In this document: positions 46,575 through 57,262 of the stretch, one piece after another
Layout: each line of letters begins with the position of its first letter
Numbering within the stretch: the stretch's first letter is position 1
Source of the DNA: Henricia sp. BOLD:AAB3569
Lineage: Eukaryota > Echinodermata > Asteroidea > Spinulosida > Echinasteridae
Length of the DNA stretch: 64,000 bases
Reading direction: 5' to 3'
Assembly (NCBI GenBank): GCA_037783545.1
Contig: JBBELK010000306.1
Location: 363,580 to 427,579 of the forward strand
The notes under the pieces: generated by a model
What the model was told of the DNA's origin: nothing
Database searches by the model: none
Seen by the model: the letters and a program-made list of their open reading frames with translations, nothing else
Made by a program: the position numbers and the translations under genes

Positions 46575-47541
46575 TAGCAGAGCGAGGTTTCGATCCTCGG
46601 ACCTCTGGGTTATGGGCCCAGCACGCTTCCGCTGCGCCACTCTGCTTCCGTACTGTAAGATTTTTCGTGCTCTCACGTTGAAAGTCCTAAACGTGTGCAA
46701 TAACTTTAATACGGTGAGTCAAAATGGCCCTCCTAAAAACAACCAGACACTTGTAGCAGAGCGAGGTTTCGATCCTCGGACCTCTGGGTTATGGGCCCAG
46801 CACGCTTCCGCTGCGCCACTCTGCTTCCGTACTGTAAGATTTTTCGTGCTCTCACGTTGAAAGTCCTAAACGTGTGCAATAACTTTAATACGGTGAGTCA
46901 AAATGGCCCTCCTAAAAACAACCAGACACTTGTAGCAGAGCGAGGTTTCGATCCTCGGACCTCTGGGTTATGGGCCCAGCACGCTTCCGCTGCGCCACTC
47001 TGCTTCCGTACTGTAAGATTTTTCGTGCTCTCACGTTGAAAGTCCTAAACGTGTGCAATAACTTTAATACGGTGAGTCAAAATGGCCCTCCTAAAAACAA
47101 CCAGACACTTGTAGCAGAGCGAGGTTTCGATCCTCGGACCTCTGGGTTATGGGCCCAGTACGCTTCCGCTGCGCCACTCTGCTTCCGTACTGTAAGATTT
47201 TTCGTGCTCTCACGTTGAAAGTCCTAAACGTGTGCAATAACTTTAATACGGTGAGTCAAAATGGCCCTCCTAAAAACAACCAGACACTTGTAGCAGAGCG
47301 AGGTTTCGATCCTCGGACCTCTGGGTTATGGGCCCAGCACGCTTCCGCTGCGCCACTCTGCTTCCGTACTGTAAGATTTTTCGTGCTCTCACGTTGAAAG
47401 TCCTAAACGTGTGCAATAACTTTAATACGGTGAGTCAAAATGGCCATCCTAAAAACAACCAGACACTTGTAGCAGAGCGAGGTTTCGATCCTCGGACCTC
47501 TGGGTTATGGGCCCAGCACGCTTCCGCTGCGCCACTCTGCT
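46575..47541 (-). tRNA. Block of 6 iMet tRNA genes
   Basis: First gene 46575-46646, last 47470-47541. The only body variant is 47112 G26A. It matches the block at 44083 at an offset of 2492 bp, except that G9A is absent here. Confidence 0.93.
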
Positions 47542-47648
47542 TCCGTACTGTAAGATTTTTCGTGCTCTCACGTTGAAAGTCCTAAACGTGTGCAATAACT
47601 TTAATACGGTGAGTCAAAATGGCCCTCCTAAAAACAACCAGACACTTG

Positions 47649-47713
47649 TAGCAGAGCGAGGTTTCGATCCTCGGACCTCTGGGCCCAGCACGCTTCCGCT
47701 GCGCCACTCTGCT
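47649..47713 (-). pseudogene. iMet tRNA copy, 7-bp anticodon-loop deletion
   Basis: Same deletion, with the ATTGTTC flank, in the position equivalent to 45157 (offset 2492 bp). Confidence 0.93.
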
Positions 47714-47820
47714 TCCGTACTGTAAGATTGTTCGTGCTCTCACGTTGAAAGTCCTAAACGTGTGCAATAACTTTAATACGGTGGGTCAAAAAGGCCCTCC
47801 TAAAAACAACCAGACACTTG

Positions 47821-49861
47821 TAGCAGAGCGAGGTTTCGATCCTCGGACCTCTGGGTTATGGGCCCAGCAGGCTTCCGCTGCGCCACTCTGCTTCCGTACT
47901 GTAAGATTTTTCGTGCTCTCACGTTGAAAGTCCTAAACGTGTGCAATAACTTTAATACGGTGAGTCAAAATGGCCCTCCTAAAAACAACCAGACACTTGT
48001 AGCAGAGCGAGGTTTCGATCCTCGGACCTCTGGGTTATGGGCCCAGCACGCTTCTGCTGCGCCACTCTGCTTCCGTACTGTAAGATTTTTCGTGCTCTCA
48101 CGTTGAAAGTCCTAAACGTGTGCAATAACTTTAATACGGTGAGTCAAAATGGCCCTCCTAAAAACAACCAGACACTTGTAGCAGAGCGAGGATTCGATCA
48201 TCGGACCTCTGGGTTATGGGCCCAGCACGCTTCCGCTGCGCCACTCTGCTTCCGTACTGTAAGATTTTTCGTGCTCTCACGTTGAAAGTCCTAAACGTGT
48301 GCAATAACTTTAATACGGTGAGTCAAAATGGCCCTCCTAAAAACAACCAGACACTTGTAGCAGAGCGAGGTTTCGATCCTCGGACCTCTGGGTTATGGGA
48401 CCAGCACGCTTCCGCTGCGCCACTCTGCTTCCGTACTGTAAGATTTTTCGTGCTCTCACGTTGAAAGTCCTAAACGTGTGCAATAACTTTAATACGGTGA
48501 GTCAAAATGGCCCTCCTAAAAACAACCAGACACTTGTAGCAGAGCGAGGTTTCGATCCTCGGACCTCTGGGTTATGGGCCCAGCACGCTTCCGCTGCGCC
48601 ACTCTGCTTCCGTACTGTAAGATTTTTCGTGCTCTCACGTTGAAAGTCCTAAACGTGTGCAATAAATTTAATACGGTGAGTCAAAATGGCCCTCCTAAAA
48701 ACAACCAGACACTTGTAGCAGAGCGAGGTTTCGATCCTCGGACCTCTGGGTTATGGGCCCAGCACGCTTCCGCTGCGCCACTCTGCTTCCGTACTGTAAG
48801 ATTTTTCGTGCTCTCACGTTGAAAGTCCTAAACGTGTGCAATAACTTTAATACGGTGGGTCAAAATGGCCCTCCTAAAAACAACCAGACACTTGTAGCAG
48901 AGCGAGGTTTCGATCCTCGGACCTCTGGGTTATGGGCCCAGCACGCTTCCGCTGCGCCACTCTGCTTCCGTACTGTAAGATTTTTCGTGCTCTCACGTTG
49001 AAAGTCCTAAACGTGTGCAATAACTTTAATACGGTGAGTCAAAATGGCCCTCCTAAAAACAACCAGACACTTGTAGCAGAGCGAGGTTTCGATCCTCGGA
49101 CCTCTGGGTTATGGGCCCAGCACGCTTCCGCTGCGCCACTCTGCTTCCGTACTGTAAGATTTTTCGTGCTCTCACGTTGAAAGTCCTAAACGTGTGCAAT
49201 AACTTTAATACGGTGAGTCAAAATGGCCCTCCTAAAAACAACCAGACACTTGTAGCAGAGCGAGGTTTCGATCCTCGGACCTCTGGGTTATGGGCCCAGC
49301 ACGCTTCCGCTGCGCCACTCTGCTTCCGTACTGTAAGATTTTTCGTGCTCTCACGTTGAAAGTCCTAAACGTGTGCAATAACTTTAATACGGTGAGTCAA
49401 AATGGCCCTCCTAAAAACAACCAGACACTTGTAGCAGAGCGAGGTTTCGATCCTCGGACCTCTGGGTTATGGGCCCAGTACGCTTCCGCTGCGCCACTCT
49501 GCTTCCGTACTGTAAGATTTTTCGTGCTCTCACGTTGAAAGTCCTAAACGTGTGCAATAACTTTAATACGGTGAGTCAAAATGGCCCTCCTAAAAACAAC
49601 CAGACACTTGTAGCAGAGCGAGGTTTCGATCCTCGGACCTCTGGGTTATGGGCCCAGCACGCTTCCGCTGCGCCACTCTGCTTCCGTACTGTAAGATTTT
49701 TCGTGCTCTCACGTTGAAAGTCCTAAACGTGTGCAATAACTTCAATACGGTGAGTCAAAATGGCCATCCTAAAAACAACCAGACACTTGTAGCAGAGCGA
49801 GGTTTCGATCCTCGGACCTCTGGGTTATGGGCCCAGCACGCTTCCGCTGCGCCACTCTGCT
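47821..49861 (-). tRNA. Block of 12 iMet tRNA genes
   Basis: Variants: 47821 G24C; 48000 G18A; 48179 A60U, G52U; 48358 G31U; 49432 G26A; the rest are consensus. Here the expected deletion copy between the two six-gene series is missing: the gene at 48716 is followed directly by the GGGTCAAAATGG spacer. One whole unit has been exchanged out. Confidence 0.93.
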
Positions 49862-49968
49862 TCCGTACTGTAAGATTTTTCGTGCTCTCACGTTGAAAGT
49901 CCTAAACGTGTGCAATAACTTTAATACGGTGAGTCAAAATGGCCCTCCTAAAAACAACCAGACACTTG

Positions 49969-50033
49969 TAGCAGAGCGAGGTTTCGATCCTCGGACCTCT
50001 GGGCCCAGCACGCTTCCGCTGCGCCACTCTGCT
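49969..50033 (-). pseudogene. iMet tRNA copy, 7-bp anticodon-loop deletion
   Basis: Same deletion. Its 5' flank is distinct (ATTGATC on plus) and the spacer beyond it is the plain consensus form, so this junction differs from the other deletion copies. Confidence 0.92.
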
Positions 50034-50140
50034 TCCGTACTGTAAGATTGATCGTGCTCTCACGTTGAAAGTCCTAAACGTGTGCAATAACTTTAATACG
50101 GTGAGTCAAAATGGCCCTCCTAAAAACAACCAGACACTTG

Positions 50141-50749
50141 TAGCAGAGCGAGGTTTCGATCCTCGGACCTCTGGGTTATGGGCCCAGCACGCTTCCGCTG
50201 CGCCACTCTGCTTCCGTACTGTAAGATTTTTCGTGCTCTCACGTTGAAAGTCCTAAACGTGTGCAATAACTTTAATACGGTGAGTCAAAATGGCCCTCCT
50301 AAAAACAACCAGACACTTGTAGCAGAGCGAGGTTTCGATCCTCGGACCTCTGGGTTATGGGCCCAGTACGCTTCCGCTGCGCCACTCTGCTTCCGTACTG
50401 TAAGATTTTTCGTGCTCTCACGTTGAAAGTCCTAAACGTGTGCAATAACTTTAATACGGTGAGTCAAAATGGCCCTCCTAAAAACAACCAGACACTTGTA
50501 GCAGAGCGAGGTTTCGATCCTCGGACCTCTGGGTTATGGGCCCAGCACGCTTCCGCTGCGCCACTCTGCTTCCGTACTGTAAGATTTTTCGTGCTCTCAC
50601 GTTGAAAGTCCTAAACGTGTGCAATAACTTTAATACGGTGAGTCAAAATGGCCATCCTAAAAACAACCAGACACTTGTAGCAGAGCGAGGTTTCGATCCT
50701 CGGACCTCTGGGTTATGGGCCCAGCACGCTTCCGCTGCGCCACTCTGCT
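50141..50749 (-). tRNA. Block of 4 iMet tRNA genes
   Basis: Genes start at 50141, 50320 (G26A), 50499 and 50678. This is a shortened six-gene series lacking its first two members. Confidence 0.93.
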
Positions 50750-50856
50750 TCCGTACTGTAAGATTTTTCGTGCTCTCACGTTGAAAGTCCTAAACGTGTG
50801 CAATAACTTTAATACGGTGAGTCAAAATGGCCCTCCTAAAAACAACCAGACACTTG

Positions 50857-50921
50857 TAGCAGAGCGAGGTTTCGATCCTCGGACCTCTGGGCCCAGCACG
50901 CTTCCGCTGCGCCACTCTGCT
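50857..50921 (-). pseudogene. iMet tRNA copy, 7-bp anticodon-loop deletion
   Basis: Same deletion with the ATTGTTC flank, equivalent to 45157 and 47649. Confidence 0.93.
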
Positions 50922-51028
50922 TCCGTACTGTAAGATTGTTCGTGCTCTCACGTTGAAAGTCCTAAACGTGTGCAATAACTTTAATACGGTGGGTCAAAAA
51001 GGCCCTCCTAAAAACAACCAGACACTTG

Positions 51029-51816
51029 TAGCAGAGCGAGGTTTCGATCCTCGGACCTCTGGGTTATGGGCCCAGCAGGCTTCCGCTGCGCCACTCTGCT
51101 TCCGTACTGTAAGATTTTTCGTGCTCTCACGTTGAAAGTCCTAAACGTGTGCAATAACTTTAATACGGTGAGTCAAAATGGCCCTCCTAAAAACAACCAG
51201 ACACTTGTAGCAGAGCGAGGTTTCGATCCTCGGACCTCTGGGTTATGGGCCCAGCACGCTTCTGCTGCGCCACTCTGCTTCCGTACTGTAAGATTTTTCG
51301 TGCTCTCACGTTGAAAGTCCTAAACGTGTGCAATAACTTTAATACGGTGAGTCAAAATGGCCCTCCTAAAAACAACCAGACACTTGTAGCAGAGCGAGGA
51401 TTCGATCATCGGACCTCTGGGTTATGGGCCCAGCACGCTTCCGCTGCGCCACTCTGCTTCCGTACTGTAAGATTTTTCGTGCTCTCACGTTGAAAGTCCT
51501 AAACGTGTGCAATAACTTTAATACGGTGAGTCAAAATGGCCCTCCTAAAAACAACCAGACACTTGTAGCAGAGCGAGGTTTCGATCCTCGGACCTCTGGG
51601 TTATGGGACCAGCACGCTTCCGCTGCGCCACTCTGCTTCCGTACTGTAAGATTTTTCGTGCTCTCACGTTGAAAGTCCTAAACGTGTGCAATAACTTTAA
51701 TACGGTGAGTCAAAATGGCCCTCCTAAAAACAACCAGACACTTGTAGCAGAGCGAGGTTTCGATCCTCGGACCTCTGGGTTATGGGCCCAGCACGCTTCC
51801 GCTGCGCCACTCTGCT
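51029..51816 (-). tRNA. Block of 5 iMet tRNA genes
   Basis: The series is 51029 G24C; 51208 G18A; 51387 A60U, G52U; 51566 G31U; 51745 consensus. It matches the series at 45329 and 47821 but is one unit shorter. Confidence 0.93.
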
Positions 51817-51923
51817 TCCGTACTGTAAGATTTTTCGTGCTCTCACGTTGAAAGTCCTAAACGTGTGCAATAAATTTAATACGGTGAGTCAAAATGGCCC
51901 TCCTAAAAACAACCAGACACTTG

Positions 51924-51988
51924 TAGCAGAGCGAGGTTTCGATCCTCGGACCTCTGGGCCCAGCACGCTTCCGCTGCGCCACTCTGCT
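51924..51988 (-). pseudogene. iMet tRNA copy, 7-bp anticodon-loop deletion
   Basis: Same deletion, last of the 7-bp class. Its downstream spacer has the CAATAAATTT variant that elsewhere (near 43680, 46172, 48664) follows a full-length gene, which indicates an exchange at this point. Confidence 0.92.
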
Positions 51989-52095
51989 TCCGTACTGTAA
52001 GATTTTTCGTGCTCTCACGTTGAAAGTCCTAAACGTGTGCAATAACTTTAATACGGTGGGTCAAAATGGCCCTCCTAAAAACAACCAGACACTTG

Positions 52096-53062
52096 TAGCA
52101 GAGCGAGGTTTCGATCCTCGGACCTCTGGGTTATGGGCCCAGCACGCTTCCGCTGCGCCACTCTGCTTCCGTACTGTAAGATTTTTCGTGCTCTCACGTT
52201 GAAAGTCCTAAACGTGTGCAATAACTTTAATACGGTGAGTCAAAATGGCCCTCCTAAAAACAACCAGACACTTGTAGCAGAGCGAGGTTTCGATCCTCGG
52301 ACCTCTGGGTTATGGGCCCAGCACGCTTCCGCTGCGCCACTCTGCTTCCGTACTGTAAGATTTTTCGTGCTCTCACGTTGAAAGTCCTAAACGTGTGCAA
52401 TAACTTTAATACGGTGAGTCAAAATGGCCCTCCTAAAAACAACCAGACACTTGTAGCAGAGCGAGGTTTCGATCCTCGGACCTCTGGGTTATGGGCCCAG
52501 TACGCTTCCGCTGCGCCACTCTGCTTCCGTACTGTAAGATTTTTCGTGCTCTCACGTTGAAAGTCCTAAACGTGTGCAATAACTTTAATACGGTGAGTCA
52601 AAATGGCCCTCCTAAAAACAACCAGACACTTGTAGCAGAGCGAGGTTTCGATCCTCGGACCTCTGGGTTATGGGCCCAGTACGCTTCCGCTGCGCCACTC
52701 TGCTTCCGTACTGTAAGATTTTTCGTGCTCTCACGTTGAAAGTCCTAAACGTGTGCAATAACTTTAATACGGTGAGTCAAAATGGCCCTCCTAAAAACAA
52801 CCAGACACTTGTAGCAGAGCGAGGTTTCGATCCTCGGACCTCTGGGTTATGGGCCCAGCACGCTTCCGCTGCGCCACTCTGCTTCCGTACTGTAAGATTT
52901 TTCGTGCTCTCACGTTGAAAGTCCTAAACGTGTGCAATAACTTCAATACGGTGAGTCAAAATGGCCATCCTAAAAACAACCAGACACTTGTAGCAGAGCG
53001 AGGTTTCGATCCTCGGACCTCTGGGTTATGGGCCCAGCACGCTTCCGCTGCGCCACTCTGCT
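52096..53062 (-). tRNA. Block of 6 iMet tRNA genes
   Basis: First gene 52096-52167. Variants: 52454 and 52633, both G26A, so this marker unit has been locally duplicated. The spacer near 52943 has CTTCAATAC, shared with 49743. Confidence 0.93.
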
Positions 53063-53169
53063 TCCGTACTGTAAGATTTTTCGTGCTCTCACGTTGAAAG
53101 TCCTAAACGTGTGCAATAACTTTAATACGGTGAGTCAAAATGGCCCTCCTAAAAACAACCAGACACTTG

Positions 53170-53235
53170 TAGCAGAGCGAGGTTTCGATCCTCGGACCTC
53201 TGGGGCCCAGCACGCTTCCGCTGCGCCACTCTGCT
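53170..53235 (-). pseudogene. iMet tRNA copy, 6-bp anticodon-loop deletion
   Basis: The plus strand reads CTGGGGCCCAG: one G more than the 7-bp deletion class. Anticodon and loop are gone. It may be an independent deletion, or a one-base change (or homopolymer error) of the older 7-bp form. Confidence 0.9.
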
Positions 53236-53342
53236 TCCGTACTGTAAGATTTTTCGTGCTCTCACGTTGAAAGTCCTAAACGTGTGCAATAACTTTAATA
53301 CGGTGGGTCAAAAAGGCCCTCCTAAAAACAACCAGACACTTG

Positions 53343-54309
53343 TAGCAGAGCGAGGTTTCGATCCTCGGACCTCTGGGTTATGGGCCCAGCAGGCTTCCGC
53401 TGCGCCACTCTGCTTCCGTACTGTAAGATTTTTCGTGCTCTCACGTTGAAAGTCCTAAACGTGTGCAATAACTTTAATACGGTGAGTCAAAATGGCCCTC
53501 CTAAAAACAACCAGACACTTGTAGCAGAGCGAGGTTTCGATCCTCGGACCTCTGGGTTATGGGCCCAGCAGGCTTCCGCTGCGCCACTCTGCTTCCGTAC
53601 TGTAAGATTTTTCGTGCTCTCACGTTGAAAGTCCTAAACGTGTGCAATAACTTTAATACGGTGAGTCAAAATGGCCCTCCTAAAAACAACCAGACACTTG
53701 TAGCAGAGCGAGGTTTCGATCCTCGGACCTCTGGGTTATGGGCCCAGCACGCTTCCGCTGCGCCACTCTGCTTCCGTACTGTAAGATTTTTCGTGCTCTC
53801 ACGTTGAAAGTCCTAAACGTGTGCAATAACTTTAATACGGTGAGTCAAAATGGCCCTCCTAAAAACAACCAGACACTTGTAGCAGAGCGAGGTTTCGATC
53901 CTCGGACCTCTGGGTTATGGGTCCAGCACGCTTCCGCTGCGCCACTCTGCTTCCGTACTGTAAGATTGTTCGTGCTCTCACGTTGAAAGTCCTAAACGTG
54001 TGCAATAACTTTAATACGGTGAGTCAAAATGGCCCTCCTAAAAACAACCAGACACTTGTAGCAGAGCGAGGTTTCGATCCTCGGACCTCTGGGTTATGGG
54101 CCCAGCACGCTTCCGCTGCGCCACTCTGCTTCCGTACTGTAAGATTTTTCGTGCTCTCACGTTGAAAGTCCTAAACGTGTGCAATAACTTTAATACGGTG
54201 AGTCAAAATGGCCCTCCTAAAAACAACCAGACACTTGTAGCAGAGCGAGGTTTCGATCCTCGGACCTCTGGGTTATGGGCCCAGCACGCTTCCGCTGCGC
54301 CACTCTGCT
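53343..54309 (-). tRNA. Block of 6 iMet tRNA genes
   Basis: Variants: 53343 and 53522 G24C (marker unit doubled); 53880 G31A, which breaks pair 31-39. The other three are consensus. Confidence 0.93.
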
Positions 54310-54416
54310 TCCGTACTGTAAGATTTTTCGTGCTCTCACGTTGAAAGTCCTAAACGTGTGCAATAACTTTAATACGGTGAGTCAAAATGGCCCTCCTAAA
54401 AACAACCAGACACTTG

Positions 54417-54482
54417 TAGCAGAGCGAGGTTTCGATCCTCGGACCTCTGGGGCCCAGCACGCTTCCGCTGCGCCACTCTGCT
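54417..54482 (-). pseudogene. iMet tRNA copy, 6-bp anticodon-loop deletion
   Basis: Same CTGGGGCCCAG form. It is followed at 54590 by a C23U gene, the same neighbour seen beside 57090 and 58337. Confidence 0.9.
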
Positions 54483-54589
54483 TCCGTACTGTAAGATTTT
54501 TCGTGCTCTCACGTTGAAAGTCCTAAACGTGTGCAATAACTTTAATACGGTGAGTCAAAATGGCCCTCCTAAAAACAACCAGACACTTG

Positions 54590-55914
54590 TAGCAGAGCGA
54601 GGTTTCGATCCTCGGACCTCTGGGTTATGGGCCCAGCACACTTCCGCTGCGCCACTCTGCTTCCGTACTGTAAGATTTTTCGTGCTCTCACGTTGAAAGT
54701 CCTAAACGTGTGCAATAACTTTAATACGGTGAGTCAAAATGGCCCTCCTAAAAACAACCAGACACTTGTAGCAGAGCGAGGTTTCGATCCTCGGACCTCT
54801 GGGTTATGGGCCCAGCACGCTTCCGCTGCGCCACTCTGCATCCGTACTGTAAGATTTTTCGTGCTCTCACGTTGAAAGTCCTAAACGTGTGCAATAACTT
54901 TAATACGGTGAGTCAAAATGGCCCTCCTAAAAACAACCAGACACTTGTAGCAGAGCGAGGTTTCGATCCTCGGACCTCTGGGTTATGGGCCCAGCACGCT
55001 TCCGCTGCGCCACTCTGCTTCCGTACTGTAAGATTTTTCGTGCTCTCACGTTGAAAGTCCTAAACGTGTGCAATAACTTTAATACGGTGAGTCAAAATGG
55101 CCCTCCTAAAAACAACCAGACACTTGTAGCAGAGCGAGGTTTCGATCCTCGGACCTCTGGGTTATGGGCCCAGCAAGCTTCCGCTGCGCCACTCTGCTTC
55201 CGTACTGTAAGATTTTTCGTGCTCTCACGTTGAAAGTCCTAAACGTGTGCAATAACTTTAATACGGTGAGTCAAAATGGCCCTCCTAAAAACAACCAGAC
55301 ACTTGTAGCAGAGCGAGGTTTCGATCCTCGGACCTCTGGGTTATGGGCCCAGCACGCTTCCGCTACGCCACTCTGCTTCCGTACTGTAAGATTTTTCGTG
55401 CTCTCACGTTGAAAGTCCTAAACGTGTGCAATAACTTTAATACGGTGAGTCAAAATGGCCCTCCTAAAAACAACCAGACACTTGTAGCAGAGCGAGGTTT
55501 CGATCCTCGGACCTCTGGGTTATGGGCCCAGCACGCTTCCGCTGCGCCACTCTGCTTCCGTACTGTAAGATTTTTCGTGCTCTCACGTTGAAAGTCCTAA
55601 ACGTGTGCAATAACTTTAATACGGTGAGTCAAAATGGCCCTCCTAAAAACAACCAGACACTTGTAGCAGAGCGAGGTTTCGATCCTCGGACCTCTGGGTT
55701 ATGGGCCCAGCACGCTTCCGCTGCGCCACTCTGCTTCCGTACTGTAAGATTTTTCGTGCTCTCACGTTGAAAGTCCTAAACGTGTGCAATAACTTTAATA
55801 CGGTGAGTCAAAATGGCCCTCCTAAAAACAACCAGACACTTGTAGCAGAGCGAGGTTTCGATCCTCGGACCTCTGGGTTATGGGCCCAGCACGCTTCCGC
55901 TGCGCCACTCTGCT
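54590..55914 (-). tRNA. Block of 8 iMet tRNA genes
   Basis: Variants: 54590 C23U; 54769 A1U (own entry); 55127 G24U; 55306 C13U (wobble with G22). The remaining four are consensus. Confidence 0.93.
54769..54840 (-). tRNA. iMet tRNA with A1U (first base pair lost)
   Basis: The 5' terminal base is U, giving a U1/U72 mismatch. A1:U72 is the identity pair of eukaryotic initiators, so this copy should be a poor eIF2 substrate. It is the only copy seen with this change. Confidence 0.75.
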
Positions 55915-56021
55915 TCCGTACTGTAAGATTTTTCGTGCTCTCACGTTGAAAGTCCTAAACGTGTGCAATAACTTTAATACGGTGAGTCAAAATGGCCCTC
56001 CTAAAAACAACCAGACACTTG

Positions 56022-56087
56022 TAGCAGAGCGAGGTTTCGATCCTCGGACCTCTGGGGCCCAGCACGCTTCCGCTGCGCCACTCTGCT
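56022..56087 (-). pseudogene. iMet tRNA copy, 6-bp anticodon-loop deletion
   Basis: CTGGGGCCCAG form with the ATTGTTC flank and the GGGTCAAAAAGG spacer beyond, so its surroundings match the 45157 type while its deletion is of the 6-bp type. Confidence 0.9.
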
Positions 56088-56194
56088 TCCGTACTGTAAG
56101 ATTGTTCGTGCTCTCACGTTGAAAGTCCTAAACGTGTGCAATAACTTTAATACGGTGGGTCAAAAAGGCCCTCCTAAAAACAACCAGACACTTG

Positions 56195-56266
56195 TAGCAG
56201 AGCGAGGTTTCGATCCTCGGACCTCTGGGTTATAGGCCCAGCAGGCTTCCGCTGCGCCACTCTGCT
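56195..56266 (-). tRNA. Initiator-type tRNA with anticodon UAU, second case
   Basis: Position 34 is U (loop CCTATAA). G24C, inherited from its higher-order position, breaks D-stem pair 11-24. It arose separately from the UAU copy at 39973, which lacks G24C and has G30U. Confidence 0.75.
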
Positions 56267-56982
56267 TCCGTACTGTAAGATTTTTCGTGCTCTCACGTTG
56301 AAAGTCCTAAACGTGTGCAATAACTTTAATACGGTGAGTCAAAATGGCCCTCCTAAAAACAACCAGACACTTGTAGCAGAGCGAGGTTTCGATCCTCGGA
56401 CCTCTGGGTTATGGGCCCAGCACGCTTCCGCTGCGCCACTCTGCTTCCGTACTGTAAGATTTTTCGTGCTCTCACGTTGAAAGTCCTAAACGTGTGCAAT
56501 AACTTTAATACGGTGAGTCAAAATGGCCCTCCTAAAAACAACCAGACACTTGTAGCAGAGCGAGGTTTCGATCCTCGGACCTCTGGGTTATGGGTCCAGC
56601 ACGCTTCCGCTGCGCCACTCTGCTTCCGTACTGTAAGATTGTTCGTGCTCTCACGTTGAAAGTCCTAAACGTGTGCAATAACTTTAATACGGTGAGTCAA
56701 AATGGCCCTCCTAAAAACAACCAGACACTTGTAGCAGAGCGAGGTTTCGATCCTCGGACCTCTGGGTTATGGGCCCAGCACGCTTCCGCTGCGCCACTCT
56801 GCTTCCGTACTGTAAGATTTTTCGTGCTCTCACGTTGAAAGTCCTAAACGTGTGCAATAACTTTAATACGGTGAGTCAAAATGGCCCTCCTAAAAACAAC
56901 CAGACACTTGTAGCAGAGCGAGGTTTCGATCCTCGGACCTCTGGGTTATGGGCCCAGCACGCTTCCGCTGCGCCACTCTGCT
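56195..56982 (-). tRNA. Block of 5 iMet tRNA genes
   Basis: 56195 has a UAU anticodon and G24C (own entry); 56553 has G31A. Genes at 56374, 56732 and 56911 are consensus. Confidence 0.92.
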
Positions 56983-57089
56983 TCCGTACTGTAAGATTTT
57001 TCGTGCTCTCACGTTGAAAGTCCTAAACGTGTGCAATAACTTTAATACGGTGAGTCAAAATGGCCCTCCTAAAAACAACCAGACACTTG

Positions 57090-57155
57090 TAGCAGAGCGA
57101 GGTTTCGATCCTCGGACCTCTGGTGCCCAGCACGCTTCCGCTGCGCCACTCTGCT
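57090..57155 (-). pseudogene. iMet tRNA copy, 6-bp deletion with extra change
   Basis: The plus strand reads CTGGTGCCCAG where the related copy at 54417 has CTGGGGCCCAG. Anticodon absent. Confidence 0.9.
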
Positions 57156-57262
57156 TCCGTACTGTAAGATTTTTCGTGCTCTCACGTTGAAAGTCCTAAA
57201 CGTGTGCAATAACTTTAATACGGTGAGTCAAAATGGCCCTCCTAAAAACAACCAGACACTTG

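Larger units (their letters stand above)
44083..49066. repeat. 14-unit higher-order repeat (2492 bp), with partial further copies to 53 kb
   Basis: Copy one 44083-46574 and copy two from 46575 share G26A, 7-bp deletion with ATTGTTC flank, GGGTCAAAAAGG spacer, G24C, G18A, A60U/G52U, G31U and CAATAAATTT spacer. Copy two lacks the terminal deletion unit. Fragments of the same order continue at 49067-53342 with units lost or doubled. Confidence 0.82.

Noticed and set aside
12928-51851. Occasional 60-61 aa minus-strand open frames (12928, 41549, 43844, 45090, 46336, 47582, 49902, 50790, 51857)
   Set aside because: They appear only where a base change or the 7-bp tRNA deletion removes a stop. They cover tRNA plus spacer and have no independent support.
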